Source: an uncultured Helicobacter sp.
GTDB taxonomy: Bacteria; Campylobacterota; Campylobacteria; Campylobacterales; Helicobacteraceae
Assembly (NCBI GenBank): GCA_944323645.1
Contig: CALUTE010000003.1
Coordinates: forward strand, 62,001 to 126,000
Direction: 5' to 3'
Length of the DNA: 64,000 bases
Both the position numbers and the translations under genes were made by a program. This document shows positions 8,976-16,864 of the stretch, in pieces. The notes below the pieces were generated by a model. It was given only the letters and a program-made list of their open reading frames with translations, did not search any database and was not told the DNA's origin. Positions within the stretch are counted from its first letter, which is position 1; every line of letters starts with the position of its first letter.

Positions 8976-10025
8976 CTAGCGACAGATTTTTGTCACAAAA
9001 TCACTTACTTCAAAGCCATTTTTATCTAGTTCACATAAAAAACCTTTGATTTCTTTATGTCCTATGATGATAGGTCGTATAGCATTGTGGGGCATAGTGG
9101 TTATCCCAAGCAAATCGCCATTTTTGCTAAAAAATGGTCGTCCAAAAACTACTTTCTGGTTTTCCTGCAAAGGTAAGGAAATAGTTTTTTGTGTATCTTT
9201 TATTTTGAGCACACTGATATTTGGGTTATTAAAGGTAGTAGTAACTGTATAAAAATCGTTTGTTTTTGAAGGTTTAGCTTTGGTGATGTCATAGGTATTA
9301 TGAACCAGAATTTTTTGGTGGTAGTGGCTCTGCGATCGGATATTACAATAATCGTCTGTATAATTTGCTACCTTAAAAAGTGCGAGCCCTTGCACTTTAT
9401 CAAGTGCTTTAAGTTGGAGCTGGGCTATACAGATGAGATTCCCAGCACTTTTATCGCGCATTTTTAAGAGAATGTTTTTTGGGTATGAGGCGGCGTTGTG
9501 TCCAAGCTCTGCTGAAGTCAGAAAGATATTATCTGGTAGTAAAATCCCAAATCCACTTCGAAAGCTCCCATCATCAAAAGAAACCATAGCAAGTCCTACA
9601 GATCGAATCCAAGGAAATGACTTTTGTACTTCTGCAAAGTCTTTAATATAGCCTAAATCGGTGATTGCACCATAAGGTATATCAGTATTTTGCATATTCG
9701 CATTACTAGTATTTAGTTTCTTAGGTTTATTTGTGCCTTGTGTGTTTTGGGTATTTTTATTTGTAGAATCTGCCATGCTATCGTTTTGGAATTGCTGATT
9801 GATGTCTTTGTGGCTTGGAAATAGCACCTCAAGCGGATCATCAAGAGTGGATTCTGAAGCAAAGCTAAACACTGCAAGTGTGCCAATAAGCGTAAATGCC
9901 GTGCCTTTTTTAATACATAAAAGCGTGCATATGCGTATAAGGTCACAACAATATGTTATTAGATGCAATACAGTGCTCTTTTGAGGTTTGTTTGGTATGG
10001 TGCAAATAGTTATGTTGTGCTTCAC
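8976..10025 (-). CDS. exported trypsin-like protein with all catalytic residues replaced
   Basis: A 349-residue protein with a GTG start preceded by GGAG. A basic stretch and hydrophobic helix at about 38-56 look like an unusually long signal or a membrane anchor. Residues 80-115 form an Asn/Thr/Gln-rich linker. Residues 136-315 follow the trypsin-like (HtrA-type) pattern: SGFGILLPDNIFLTSAELG matches the strand plus histidine motif, VQGLALFKV the aspartate motif, and VVFGRPFFSKNGDLLGITT the serine motif. At the catalytic positions I see Glu173 for His, Gly213 for Asp and Phe294 for Ser. It should therefore be a non-catalytic binding or structural protein of the periplasm. The fold call is by pattern only. 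Confidence 0.7.
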   Translation of the reverse strand: MKHNITICTIPNKPQKSTVLHLITYCCDLIRICTLLCIKKGTAFTLIGTLAVFSFASESTLDDPLEVLFPSHKDINQQFQNDSMADSTNKNTQNTQGTNKPKKLNTSNANMQNTDIPYGAITDLGYIKDFAEVQKSFPWIRSVGLAMVSFDDGSFRSGFGILLPDNIFLTSAELGHNAASYPKNILLKMRDKSAGNLICIAQLQLKALDKVQGLALFKVANYTDDYCNIRSQSHYHQKILVHNTYDITKAKPSKTNDFYTVTTTFNNPNISVLKIKDTQKTISLPLQENQKVVFGRPFFSKNGDLLGITTMPHNAIRPIIIGHKEIKGFLCELDKNGFEVSDFVTKICR

Positions 10026-10129
10026 TGCCCTACTCCATAGTTTAGATATGATGTTTTAGATTCTAGTAAGGACAAAATCGGTAAAATCAGTCATTTTTGA
10101 ACCAAAAAAATAACAACAAAAGGATAACA

Positions 10130-10621
10130 ATGGAAGATCTCAAGACGTTTGCTCCTACTGATGAGGAACTTACTTCATATGCATACGCGGATATTCAGAC
10201 AAACAAGGGCAACATTCGCGTTACACTTTTTGGCAAAGAAGCACCACAGGCAGTAACCAACTTTGCTACACTTGCAACATCAAACTTTTATGATGGACTA
10301 ACATTTCATCGTGTAATAAGTGGCTTTGTAGCGCAAGGTGGTTGCCCAAAAGGTGATGGTACTGGCGGACCAGGCTACAGAATCCATTGTGAAGTGGCAA
10401 AAAATCCTCATCGACATAAGCGCGGTGCTCTTTCTATGGCACATGCTGGGCGCAATACGGGTGGAAGTCAGTTTTTTTTATGCTTTGTGGATCTGCCGCA
10501 TCTTGATGGTGAACACACAGTGTTTGGGCAGATTGAAGACAAGCAAAGCTTGATGATACTTGATGCATTAGAGCAAAATGATACAATTATGCATATCAAG
10601 ATTCTACCTAAAGAAGTATAG
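10130..10621 (+). CDS. ppiA: cyclophilin-type peptidyl-prolyl cis-trans isomerase
   Basis: A protein of 163 residues without a signal peptide, so cytoplasmic. Cyclophilin motifs are clear: [15 protein letters not shown] at the start, [13 protein letters not shown] with the catalytic Arg, GGSQFFLCF, and [12 protein letters not shown]. An upstream in-frame ATG at 10097 exists, but the ATG at 10130 has AAAGGA about 6 bases upstream and matches the family start. It is divergent from the degenerate trypsin-like gene. Confidence 0.95.
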   Translation: MEDLKTFAPTDEELTSYAYADIQTNKGNIRVTLFGKEAPQAVTNFATLATSNFYDGLTFHRVISGFVAQGGCPKGDGTGGPGYRIHCEVAKNPHRHKRGALSMAHAGRNTGGSQFFLCFVDLPHLDGEHTVFGQIEDKQSLMILDALEQNDTIMHIKILPKEV

Positions 10622-10691
10622 GTGCATATTTGAGTCAAGTGGCATACATCAAGCACCAAAATATTAGAATTAGATTCTAAGGAATTAGAGA

Positions 10692-11336
10692 ATGAGAGTC
10701 AATGCCAACTGGAAAAAACGATTGATCGAATTTTGTATTCCACGTATTGCTTGGGTTTTTGTATGGTGTCTTTATATTCTTAGCAGGAATCGTTTTTTTA
10801 TTGATGAAAGTGTGCAGCAAGAAAATACAATTCTGGCATTTTGGCACGGTGAGATTCTTATGCTTCCCTTTTTGTATCGCAAACTTCGTAAGACTCCAAA
10901 TATTTATATCATATCAAGCAATCACTTTGATGGAGGACTTATTGCAAAAATGTGTGATCTTTTTGGTTTTTCTAGTATTCGAGGCAGTACAGGTAGCGGA
11001 CGAGGAGGTGTTCGTGTGCTCATAAGCTCAATCAGAGCTTTAAATGAGGGTACAGATATTGGTATAGCAGTTGATGGACCAAGAGGACCTTATCATCATA
11101 TAGCTGATGGTGTAATTATGATGGCACAAAAAACAGGCAAAAAAATTAGTATTTGTCGCGTTTATCCAAGCTGCTATTATGAATTTCGAACTTGGGACAA
11201 GTTTAGATTACCTCTACCTTTTGGGAAAATATGCTATTATATGTATGAGAGTTTTGCATTAGATGCCACTCTTAGTTTGCAAGAAGCGCGTGAAATTGTA
11301 AAAAAACATACCCAAAGCACAGAGCTAAGGAACTAA
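10692..11336 (+). CDS. DUF374 lysophospholipid acyltransferase family protein
   Basis: A protein of 214 residues with one hydrophobic N-terminal helix (about 12-30). Acyltransferase-like motifs follow: FWHGEILMLPF near 52, SNHFDGGLIAKM near 76, RGSTGSGRGG near 97 and AVDGPRGPYH near 122, the order seen in DUF374/LPLAT enzymes related to lipid A late acyltransferases. It is probably membrane-bound and moves an acyl chain onto a lipid or glycolipid. It abuts the pilM-like gene directly (TAA then ATG), so it heads an operon with pilM-pilN-pilO. H. pylori HP0270 is, as I recall, the equivalent. Confidence 0.8.
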   Translation: MRVNANWKKRLIEFCIPRIAWVFVWCLYILSRNRFFIDESVQQENTILAFWHGEILMLPFLYRKLRKTPNIYIISSNHFDGGLIAKMCDLFGFSSIRGSTGSGRGGVRVLISSIRALNEGTDIGIAVDGPRGPYHHIADGVIMMAQKTGKKISICRVYPSCYYEFRTWDKFRLPLPFGKICYYMYESFALDATLSLQEAREIVKKHTQSTELRN

Positions 11337-12311
11337 ATGGGGCTTTTTACTTCGTTTTTATCACCCTTGTTTAGCAAAGTTTTTATTGCGATAAATGTCG
11401 ATGCATCGACGTGCTCCATTAAACTTATTCGTGTCAAAAACACCAATATACTAGAATCTTTCACGAAAGAATTTAAAACTTCAGAAAATAATATTCCTAT
11501 GGACGCAATTAAAATTGTCCGAAAGTACCGTAAGGAATACCCTTTTACCTATGTAAGTGTTATGATAAAAAGTCTTGCTCAAGGGGTTGTGCTGCAAAAT
11601 GACAAAAAAGATATATTGCTTGGCAGTATTAAGCTGGGAGAATGCAGTGTTGCCACATCAGAACATCTTAATGTATTTGTAAAACGTTCAACACTTAAAG
11701 AGTTTTTGCGTCGTTATAATAATATAGGCGGTGTGGATTTTGTTTTCTCTCCTTTTTTGATCATTGATGATAACGCACAGAATTTTCCTACGCTTGGCAA
11801 TAACGTCTATGTACTATTGCAAAGAAGCAATATCGCACTTATGGTAATTCACAAAGGCAAGACAGAATTTAGTGGATTTTTTATTGCTGAAGGAGAAGTA
11901 GCTATTTTAAATAGAGAAGAACACAAGGAAAGTGAATTGAAAAATTTTGACGATTTTTCATTAGATGAGGATTTTGATGATTTCTCTAAAATTGAGTTAA
12001 ATGCATCGCTTGAACATTTGCAAACCGATATGTTTATTCCCAACCTTGATACAACAAAGATCGTCTATGACGATATGCCAAAAGCCAAAATTATTAGTAA
12101 AATCATTGTTGATGCCATAAAAGAATATTATCAAAACCCTGTTTATAATGGTGAATTTATTGATAAAGTCATCTTTCTTGATGCATGTAAATTAAGCGAT
12201 CAAGCGTTCGAGTACATCGCTAAAGAGGTGATGATAGAGACAGTTAAACGTGATGTAGATTTGCCCGATATTCTCATACGATTTGCACGAAAAGAACTTG
12301 GAGGATACTAA
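11337..12311 (+). CDS. pilM: PilM-like actin-fold protein
   Basis: A soluble protein of 324 residues. The start, VFIAINVDASTCSIKLIRV, resembles the phosphate-1 strand-turn of PilM/FtsA-type actin-fold ATPases (IGIDIGSSSIK) but is degenerate. Near 280, DKVIFLDACKLSDQAFEYIAKEV resembles the second nucleotide loop of PilM without its glycines. An acidic insert (about 195-235) carries repeated Asp-Phe pairs. On its own the call would be weak; it is supported by two following genes with PilN and PilO layouts. Its stop overlaps the next start by one base. Predicted cytoplasmic partner of the PilN N-terminus. Confidence 0.65.
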   Translation: MGLFTSFLSPLFSKVFIAINVDASTCSIKLIRVKNTNILESFTKEFKTSENNIPMDAIKIVRKYRKEYPFTYVSVMIKSLAQGVVLQNDKKDILLGSIKLGECSVATSEHLNVFVKRSTLKEFLRRYNNIGGVDFVFSPFLIIDDNAQNFPTLGNNVYVLLQRSNIALMVIHKGKTEFSGFFIAEGEVAILNREEHKESELKNFDDFSLDEDFDDFSKIELNASLEHLQTDMFIPNLDTTKIVYDDMPKAKIISKIIVDAIKEYYQNPVYNGEFIDKVIFLDACKLSDQAFEYIAKEVMIETVKRDVDLPDILIRFARKELGGY

Positions 12312-12835
12312 TGGCGTTAAGCTTTACCCGCCCTAAAATCAAACATATTTTTGCAAAAATCACAAAAGTTTGGTGGTTGTATTTTGCACTAACTGCAGTT
12401 GTTTTGGTAGGGTTTTATATGTTTTTACTTCAGGAGATATCTTCTTCTGTAAAGCGAACACAAAACTATCGAGATGACCAGAAAAATCTCCAGCGAGATA
12501 TTGCAGACATTAATACGTATTTTGAGCGACTCATTTATGAGGCTACTCTTGTAAATCAACGTATAGATAAAAACAATATTCGTCGCGACAAAATCTATGA
12601 TTTACTTGAGCTCATACCAGACAAAATTACCTTGCATTTTATTGAGATTAATGAGACAACACTGACTCTTAAGGGTGTAACACCTTCTAAGGAGTTTTTT
12701 TACTTTGCCTTGCAAGACCCGCTTAAAGCCAACTTTGGGCGATCAAACGTAAGCTTTTATGCACTTTCTAATGGATGGTATGAGTTTATTTCTATAAGTC
12801 ATACACCTGTAGTTCAGGGCAAAGAATCTAACTAA
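12311..12835 (+). CDS. pilN: PilN-like inner-membrane protein
   Basis: A protein of 174 residues: a basic cytoplasmic N-terminus of about 26 residues, a single transmembrane helix (about 27-46), a coiled coil (about 50-95), and then a small alpha/beta domain with TLHFIEINETTLTLKGVTPS, the ferredoxin-like pattern of PilN. Translation is probably coupled to pilM through TAATG. In type IV pilus systems PilN binds PilM in the cytoplasm and PilO in the periplasm. Confidence 0.65.
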   Translation: MALSFTRPKIKHIFAKITKVWWLYFALTAVVLVGFYMFLLQEISSSVKRTQNYRDDQKNLQRDIADINTYFERLIYEATLVNQRIDKNNIRRDKIYDLLELIPDKITLHFIEINETTLTLKGVTPSKEFFYFALQDPLKANFGRSNVSFYALSNGWYEFISISHTPVVQGKESN

Positions 12836-12848
12836 TCAAGGTATAATA

Positions 12849-13466
12849 ATGAAAAATATCTTTTCTCTTACGCCTTCTTTTGGAGGAGTCAATGCAGATT
12901 TAATTATTCGCAATATGATTTTTTGCGTGCTGTATGTGTGCGCTATTTTGATTGTTTTCAGCTATATCTTGTGGCCTATGATTTTAGGATTTAAATCACA
13001 ATATATAAATGAACGTAAAGAGAAAATTATTTATACCGAAATTAAAAAAGATTATGATGTTTCCATACAGCGCCTTTTAGATTTTATCAACAATAATAAG
13101 GGTGTATTTGATAAGCTTAACAATAAAAGTTCTTTTGATGAAGCACAGACAATTATTGCACAATATCTTACAATAAAAGATGTGAAAAAAACTAAAGAAT
13201 CTAGCAATAAAAACGAGCAGACTACGAGTTTTTTTTATACTTTTAGTGCGCAAACACAGCATATAGAAAATGTTTGGCAGCTTATGAACAAAATCGATAC
13301 AACCAATACAAGTATCGTGATAAATCCACCTATAAAGATCCAAAGAGAAAGTATGCAATCAGATATCTATGATGTCACTTTTAGCTTAGAGATAAAGCAA
13401 AACAACTATCAAGTTGATGAGCGCATACAGCAGATTCTACAAACGCTCCCACTGCCAACAAACTAA
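12849..13466 (+). CDS. pilO: PilO-like inner-membrane protein
   Basis: A protein of 205 residues with one N-terminal transmembrane helix (about 24-48), a charged helical stretch (about 50-110) and a C-terminal alpha/beta domain with SIVINPPIKIQRES and YDVTFSLEIKQ. This matches the TM-coiled coil-ferredoxin layout of PilO. It starts 13 bases after pilN and converges on nusA. No pilin, secretin or PilB/PilC gene is in view, so a classical pilus is unlikely to be its only context. Confidence 0.6.
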   Translation: MKNIFSLTPSFGGVNADLIIRNMIFCVLYVCAILIVFSYILWPMILGFKSQYINERKEKIIYTEIKKDYDVSIQRLLDFINNNKGVFDKLNNKSSFDEAQTIIAQYLTIKDVKKTKESSNKNEQTTSFFYTFSAQTQHIENVWQLMNKIDTTNTSIVINPPIKIQRESMQSDIYDVTFSLEIKQNNYQVDERIQQILQTLPLPTN

Positions 13467-13512
13467 TAAACCTAGTTATACACAGTATTTATAATTTATT
13501 ATTGATAAGATA

Positions 13513-14652
13513 TTAAGCCTTAAAAAGCGATTCGAGCGCATCTATTCCAACCTTTTGATTCTCTTGCGTGTTAGATTCCACCTGCTGTTCTTTGGGTGTT
13601 TCTTTGATGACTTCTAGAATCTCAATATCAAATCCGGTGAGCATACAAGCCAGCCGAATATTAACCCCATTTCTTCCGATAGCTTTACTTTTTTGATCGC
13701 TCACTATGCTAACTTGCGCTTTTTTTTCACTATCGGTATTGGATAGAATTTTGACTGATAGGATTTGTGCAGGTGCTAGTGCTTTTGAAATAAAAATTTC
13801 TGGAATCTCTGAATATTCTATGCAATCAATATTTTCTCCATTGAGCTCTTTACTTACCGCATTGATACGCACACCTTTTGTACCAACACTTGAACCAATG
13901 GGATCTATTCTTGGATTGACCGAATAAAGCGCTACTTTGGCTCTATCGCCCGGAATCCTTGCACTTTTTTGGATAATTACTTCTCCATCTTTTATCTCTG
14001 GTACTTCTTGCTCTAGGAGTGCTTCAAGCATTTTTGGTGTGGTACGTGAAAGCTCGACATAGATTCCATCTTTGTGAAAGCGAATATGCTTGAGAATACA
14101 ACTTATTGTGTCATTGACTTTGAATTTTTCACCTTTTATCCGGTTTTTTAGCGGCAAAATAGCACGAATGTCCTGGATTTCTATATAGGTATTTTCTTTA
14201 TTATCTATTGCCACAACACGTCCGCTTACAAGCTTACCAATCATAGATTTAAGATTTGTGAAAAGCTGGTTTTCTATTGTACGCTGAATATGGTATTCTA
14301 GGTCTGAAAATAGCATATTTACGGCATTACGACTCATATTTTCAAGACTAATTTCATAATGGATTTCATCATTAATACTAACATCACCAGAAGTCTTGCG
14401 CGCTTCAGAGAGGGCGATAAAATTGTGTGGATCGTTCTTTAGATTCTCATCATTATCAGCACACACATTCACTGTATGAATCAGTCGAAAAGTCCTGTTT
14501 TTAGAATCTTCTTCGATAATATAGTTAAGATCCTCACCAAATTGTTTCTTGGCAACTTTGATCATTGTATCTTTAACCACTTGCGCAACAATCTCTGGTT
14601 CCAAACCTTTTTCGCAGGCAATAAGCTCTATAATGTCAAGTATTTTCTCCAT
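13513..14652 (-). CDS. nusA: transcription termination/antitermination factor NusA
   Basis: A 379-residue protein with the NusA N-terminal RNA polymerase-binding domain (about 1-125), an S1 domain (about 135-200, GKLVSGRVVAIDNKENTYIE), and two KH domains: IGSSVGTKGVRINAVSKEL near 256 and SKAIGRNGVNIRLACML near 328. It ends soon after KH2 and lacks the acidic repeats of the E. coli protein, as expected for Campylobacterota. It acts with RNA polymerase in pausing, termination and antitermination. It is transcribed alone here, divergent from the HP0268-type gene. Confidence 0.96.
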   Translation of the reverse strand: MEKILDIIELIACEKGLEPEIVAQVVKDTMIKVAKKQFGEDLNYIIEEDSKNRTFRLIHTVNVCADNDENLKNDPHNFIALSEARKTSGDVSINDEIHYEISLENMSRNAVNMLFSDLEYHIQRTIENQLFTNLKSMIGKLVSGRVVAIDNKENTYIEIQDIRAILPLKNRIKGEKFKVNDTISCILKHIRFHKDGIYVELSRTTPKMLEALLEQEVPEIKDGEVIIQKSARIPGDRAKVALYSVNPRIDPIGSSVGTKGVRINAVSKELNGENIDCIEYSEIPEIFISKALAPAQILSVKILSNTDSEKKAQVSIVSDQKSKAIGRNGVNIRLACMLTGFDIEILEVIKETPKEQQVESNTQENQKVGIDALESLFKA

Positions 14653-14719
14653 TTTCTTCCTTAATTTTTTTATGAACTTAAATCCAGGGTTTTAGAGAGT
14701 TTTTTGAAGTATCTTTGGT

Positions 14720-14725
14720 ATTATA
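14720..14725 (-). promoter_or_regulatory. candidate extended -10 box of nusA
   Basis: TGCTATAAT on the minus strand, 68 bases before the nusA start. The same extended TGCTATAAT recurs before rnpB and tsaD. Confidence 0.5.
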
Positions 14726-14749
14726 GCAAATTTTTAAGCCAATTCTAGC

Positions 14750-14755
14750 TACAAT
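14750..14755 (+). promoter_or_regulatory. candidate -10 box of the HP0268-type gene
   Basis: TACAAT in AGCTACAATG, 31 bases before the ATG at 14786 and back to back with the nusA promoter. Confidence 0.4.
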
Positions 14756-14785
14756 GCGCAAAAATTACGCAGGAGATATATAATT

Positions 14786-15043
14786 ATGGAAATCAAAATT
14801 GCACCTATGGATTTGGGACAAGAACCACAAGTACTTCAAATTGAGAGCCTATTACAAAAACAAGCAAACAAAAAAGAAGACGTACAGGGCATACAAATTA
14901 TGTATTTTGACAAGCAAAACAGCAACAAAGATTTACAAAAAGCGAAGGCTTTTTTGGAATCTAAAGGTAAGATTGTTTATATTAATGAGGTACGTTATGG
15001 GCTTGATGCGAAAGATTTTATCTATGAATTCCGGATTCTTTAG
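14786..15043 (+). CDS. HP0268-type small nuclease
   Basis: A protein of 85 residues preceded by AGGAGA. Its second half (DLQKAKAFLESKGKIVYINE, then VRYGLDAKDFIYEF) strongly resembles H. pylori HP0268, described as a small Smr-like nicking endonuclease; the glutamate in NEVR and the KDF segment are shared with that protein as I remember it. The first half is more variable. miaB begins 23 bases downstream, the same pairing as HP0268-HP0269. The gene end carries GATTCT-TT-AGAATC (15034-15047), a small inverted repeat of the abundant heptamer core. Confidence 0.75.
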   Translation: MEIKIAPMDLGQEPQVLQIESLLQKQANKKEDVQGIQIMYFDKQNSNKDLQKAKAFLESKGKIVYINEVRYGLDAKDFIYEFRIL

Positions 15044-15066
15044 AATCTAGGTCTAGACACATAACA

Positions 15067-16386
15067 ATGAAACTTTTTATCCAAACACTTGGTTGCGCGA
15101 TGAATGAGCGCGATAGTGAGCATATTATTGCTGAACTTGAGCATAAAGAAGGCTATACACTTACAGATAAAGCAAGTGAAGCAGACTTGATAGTGATTAA
15201 TACTTGTTCTGTTCGAGAAAAACCTGAACGTAGGTTGTTTTCTGAAATCGGTCAATACGCTAGAATCAAAAAATCAGGTGCTAAAATTGGAGTTTGTGGT
15301 TGTACAGCAAGCCATATGGGTGCTGAAATTCTCAAAAAGTCGCCCAACGTGGATTTTGTTCTTGGTGCGCGCAACATTTCCAAGATTACACAAGTTATTC
15401 ATCAGCCTAAGGCTGTAGAGGTGGATATAGGCTATGATGATAGTCTTTATGTCTTTGAAAATACAAATAGAAGTTCCATAAAAGCTCTGCTTAACATTTC
15501 TATTGGTTGCGATAAATCTTGTGCATATTGTATAGTACCCCATACTCGAGGAAAAGAGATTTCTATTCCTGCTACAATGATTCTTAGCGAAGCCAAAAAA
15601 CTTGCAACAAGTGGCGTAAAAGAATTGCTACTTCTAGGACAGAATGTTAATAACTATGGCGTACGCTTTTCAAGTGAGCATACGCCCATAAACTTTGCTA
15701 CATTGCTTGCGGAGCTTGAGAAGATAGAGGGCATTGAGCGCATTCGCTTTACTTCACCACACCCGCTTCATATGGATAATGCATTTATTGATGAATTTGT
15801 GCGCAATAAAAAAGTGTGCAAAAGTATCCATATGCCACTTCAGAGTGGATCAAGCAAGATTCTCAAAAAAATGAGACGTGGCTACACAAAAGAATGGTTT
15901 TTAGACCGAGCCTTTCAGCTGCGCAAGAGGATTCCAGAGCTTACAATCAGTACAGATATTATTGTGGGTTTTCCAGGCGAAGAAGAAGAGGACTTTCAAG
16001 AAACGCTTGATGTGCTTGAACAAGTGGGTTTTGATACATTATATAGCTTTATTTATTCTCCTAGACCTCACACTCTTGCATATTCTTGGGACAAAAGAGA
16101 ATATGTGCCAAAAGAAATCGCCTCAAAACGCCTTGAGATTCTGCAAAAGCGTCATCGAGAGATTCTCACCCAAAAAGCACAACAAGAGATTGGCAAAGAA
16201 TATGTGGTGCTTGTAGAAAATGTTTTTGATGATGGCAAGACGATTTTTAGCGAGGGCAGAAGCGATAACAACAAGCTTATTCATATAGAAAATGTCAAAC
16301 TTCCCTTAGGGGATTTCATACACACAAGGATCGTACGCAACGAAGGTGGCAGTCTTTTTGGTGTTATCAAAGATTCACCCAAATAG
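15067..16386 (+). CDS. miaB: tRNA-2-methylthio-N6-dimethylallyladenosine synthase
   Basis: A radical-SAM methylthiotransferase that modifies A37 of tRNAs reading U-starting codons. At 439 residues it is the usual length. The N-terminal UPF0004 domain has cysteines in TLGCAMNERDSE, INTCSVREK and VCGCTASH, which hold the second 4Fe-4S cluster. The radical-SAM motif is CDKSCAYCIVPHTRG near 150, and a TRAM domain occupies about 373-436. Probably co-transcribed with the preceding nuclease gene. The stretch just downstream is accessory. Confidence 0.97.
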   Translation: MKLFIQTLGCAMNERDSEHIIAELEHKEGYTLTDKASEADLIVINTCSVREKPERRLFSEIGQYARIKKSGAKIGVCGCTASHMGAEILKKSPNVDFVLGARNISKITQVIHQPKAVEVDIGYDDSLYVFENTNRSSIKALLNISIGCDKSCAYCIVPHTRGKEISIPATMILSEAKKLATSGVKELLLLGQNVNNYGVRFSSEHTPINFATLLAELEKIEGIERIRFTSPHPLHMDNAFIDEFVRNKKVCKSIHMPLQSGSSKILKKMRRGYTKEWFLDRAFQLRKRIPELTISTDIIVGFPGEEEEDFQETLDVLEQVGFDTLYSFIYSPRPHTLAYSWDKREYVPKEIASKRLEILQKRHREILTQKAQQEIGKEYVVLVENVFDDGKTIFSEGRSDNNKLIHIENVKLPLGDFIHTRIVRNEGGSLFGVIKDSPK

Positions 16387-16864
16387 CACAAACACAAATC
16401 CGTGCCAAACCACGCACACAGCGAAAGGGCAAGGCAAGGGCACGCAAACACCAGCACACCGCAAGCCTTGCACACTTCAAAAGCCCAAGCAACCACCGCG
16501 TAAAAGAGTAAAAGAGATTTTACATTTTTGCATTTTGCACTTGCTTTAAAAACTCCAAGTCGCGTGCAAGATTTGCCAAAAAATCCGCGATAAAATCATT
16601 TAAAGTATCCTCTTAGCAAATACCGCGCGCGCCCTAAAAATGTGGCGGTTAAATGAGACTAGCAACCACGAAAAAAGGATTTTAAAAGTTGCAAAATCCA
16701 CCTTTGATATTATCTCTATTTGTGTTGTAGGTATTTTTCTTAAATGTATAAAAGCATACTTTATATCTACCTCCACATCTTTATAAGGTGTTTTTATAAT
16801 GCCCTTGTTTGCTCTTTTCATCACTTTAGCTTTTTCTCATCGTACTTAAATTTACTTTGTGCTT
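16387..16864. other. non-conserved spacer with decayed coding fragments
   Basis: I find no confident gene in these 478 bases between miaB and the broken polyvalent gene. The first 120 bases are C-rich and G-poor on the plus strand, unlike the surroundings. On the minus strand a 74-codon frame (16600-16824) and a 30-residue fragment in another frame (about 16520-16612; contains NDFIADFLANLARDLEF) look like pieces of a former gene separated by a frame change. They are probably remnants of the same mobile element. Confidence 0.4.

Noticed and set aside
16600-16824. 74-codon minus-strand frame as a real gene
   Set aside because: No Shine-Dalgarno, no motif, and an adjacent fragment in another frame suggests decay; listed only within the spacer entry.
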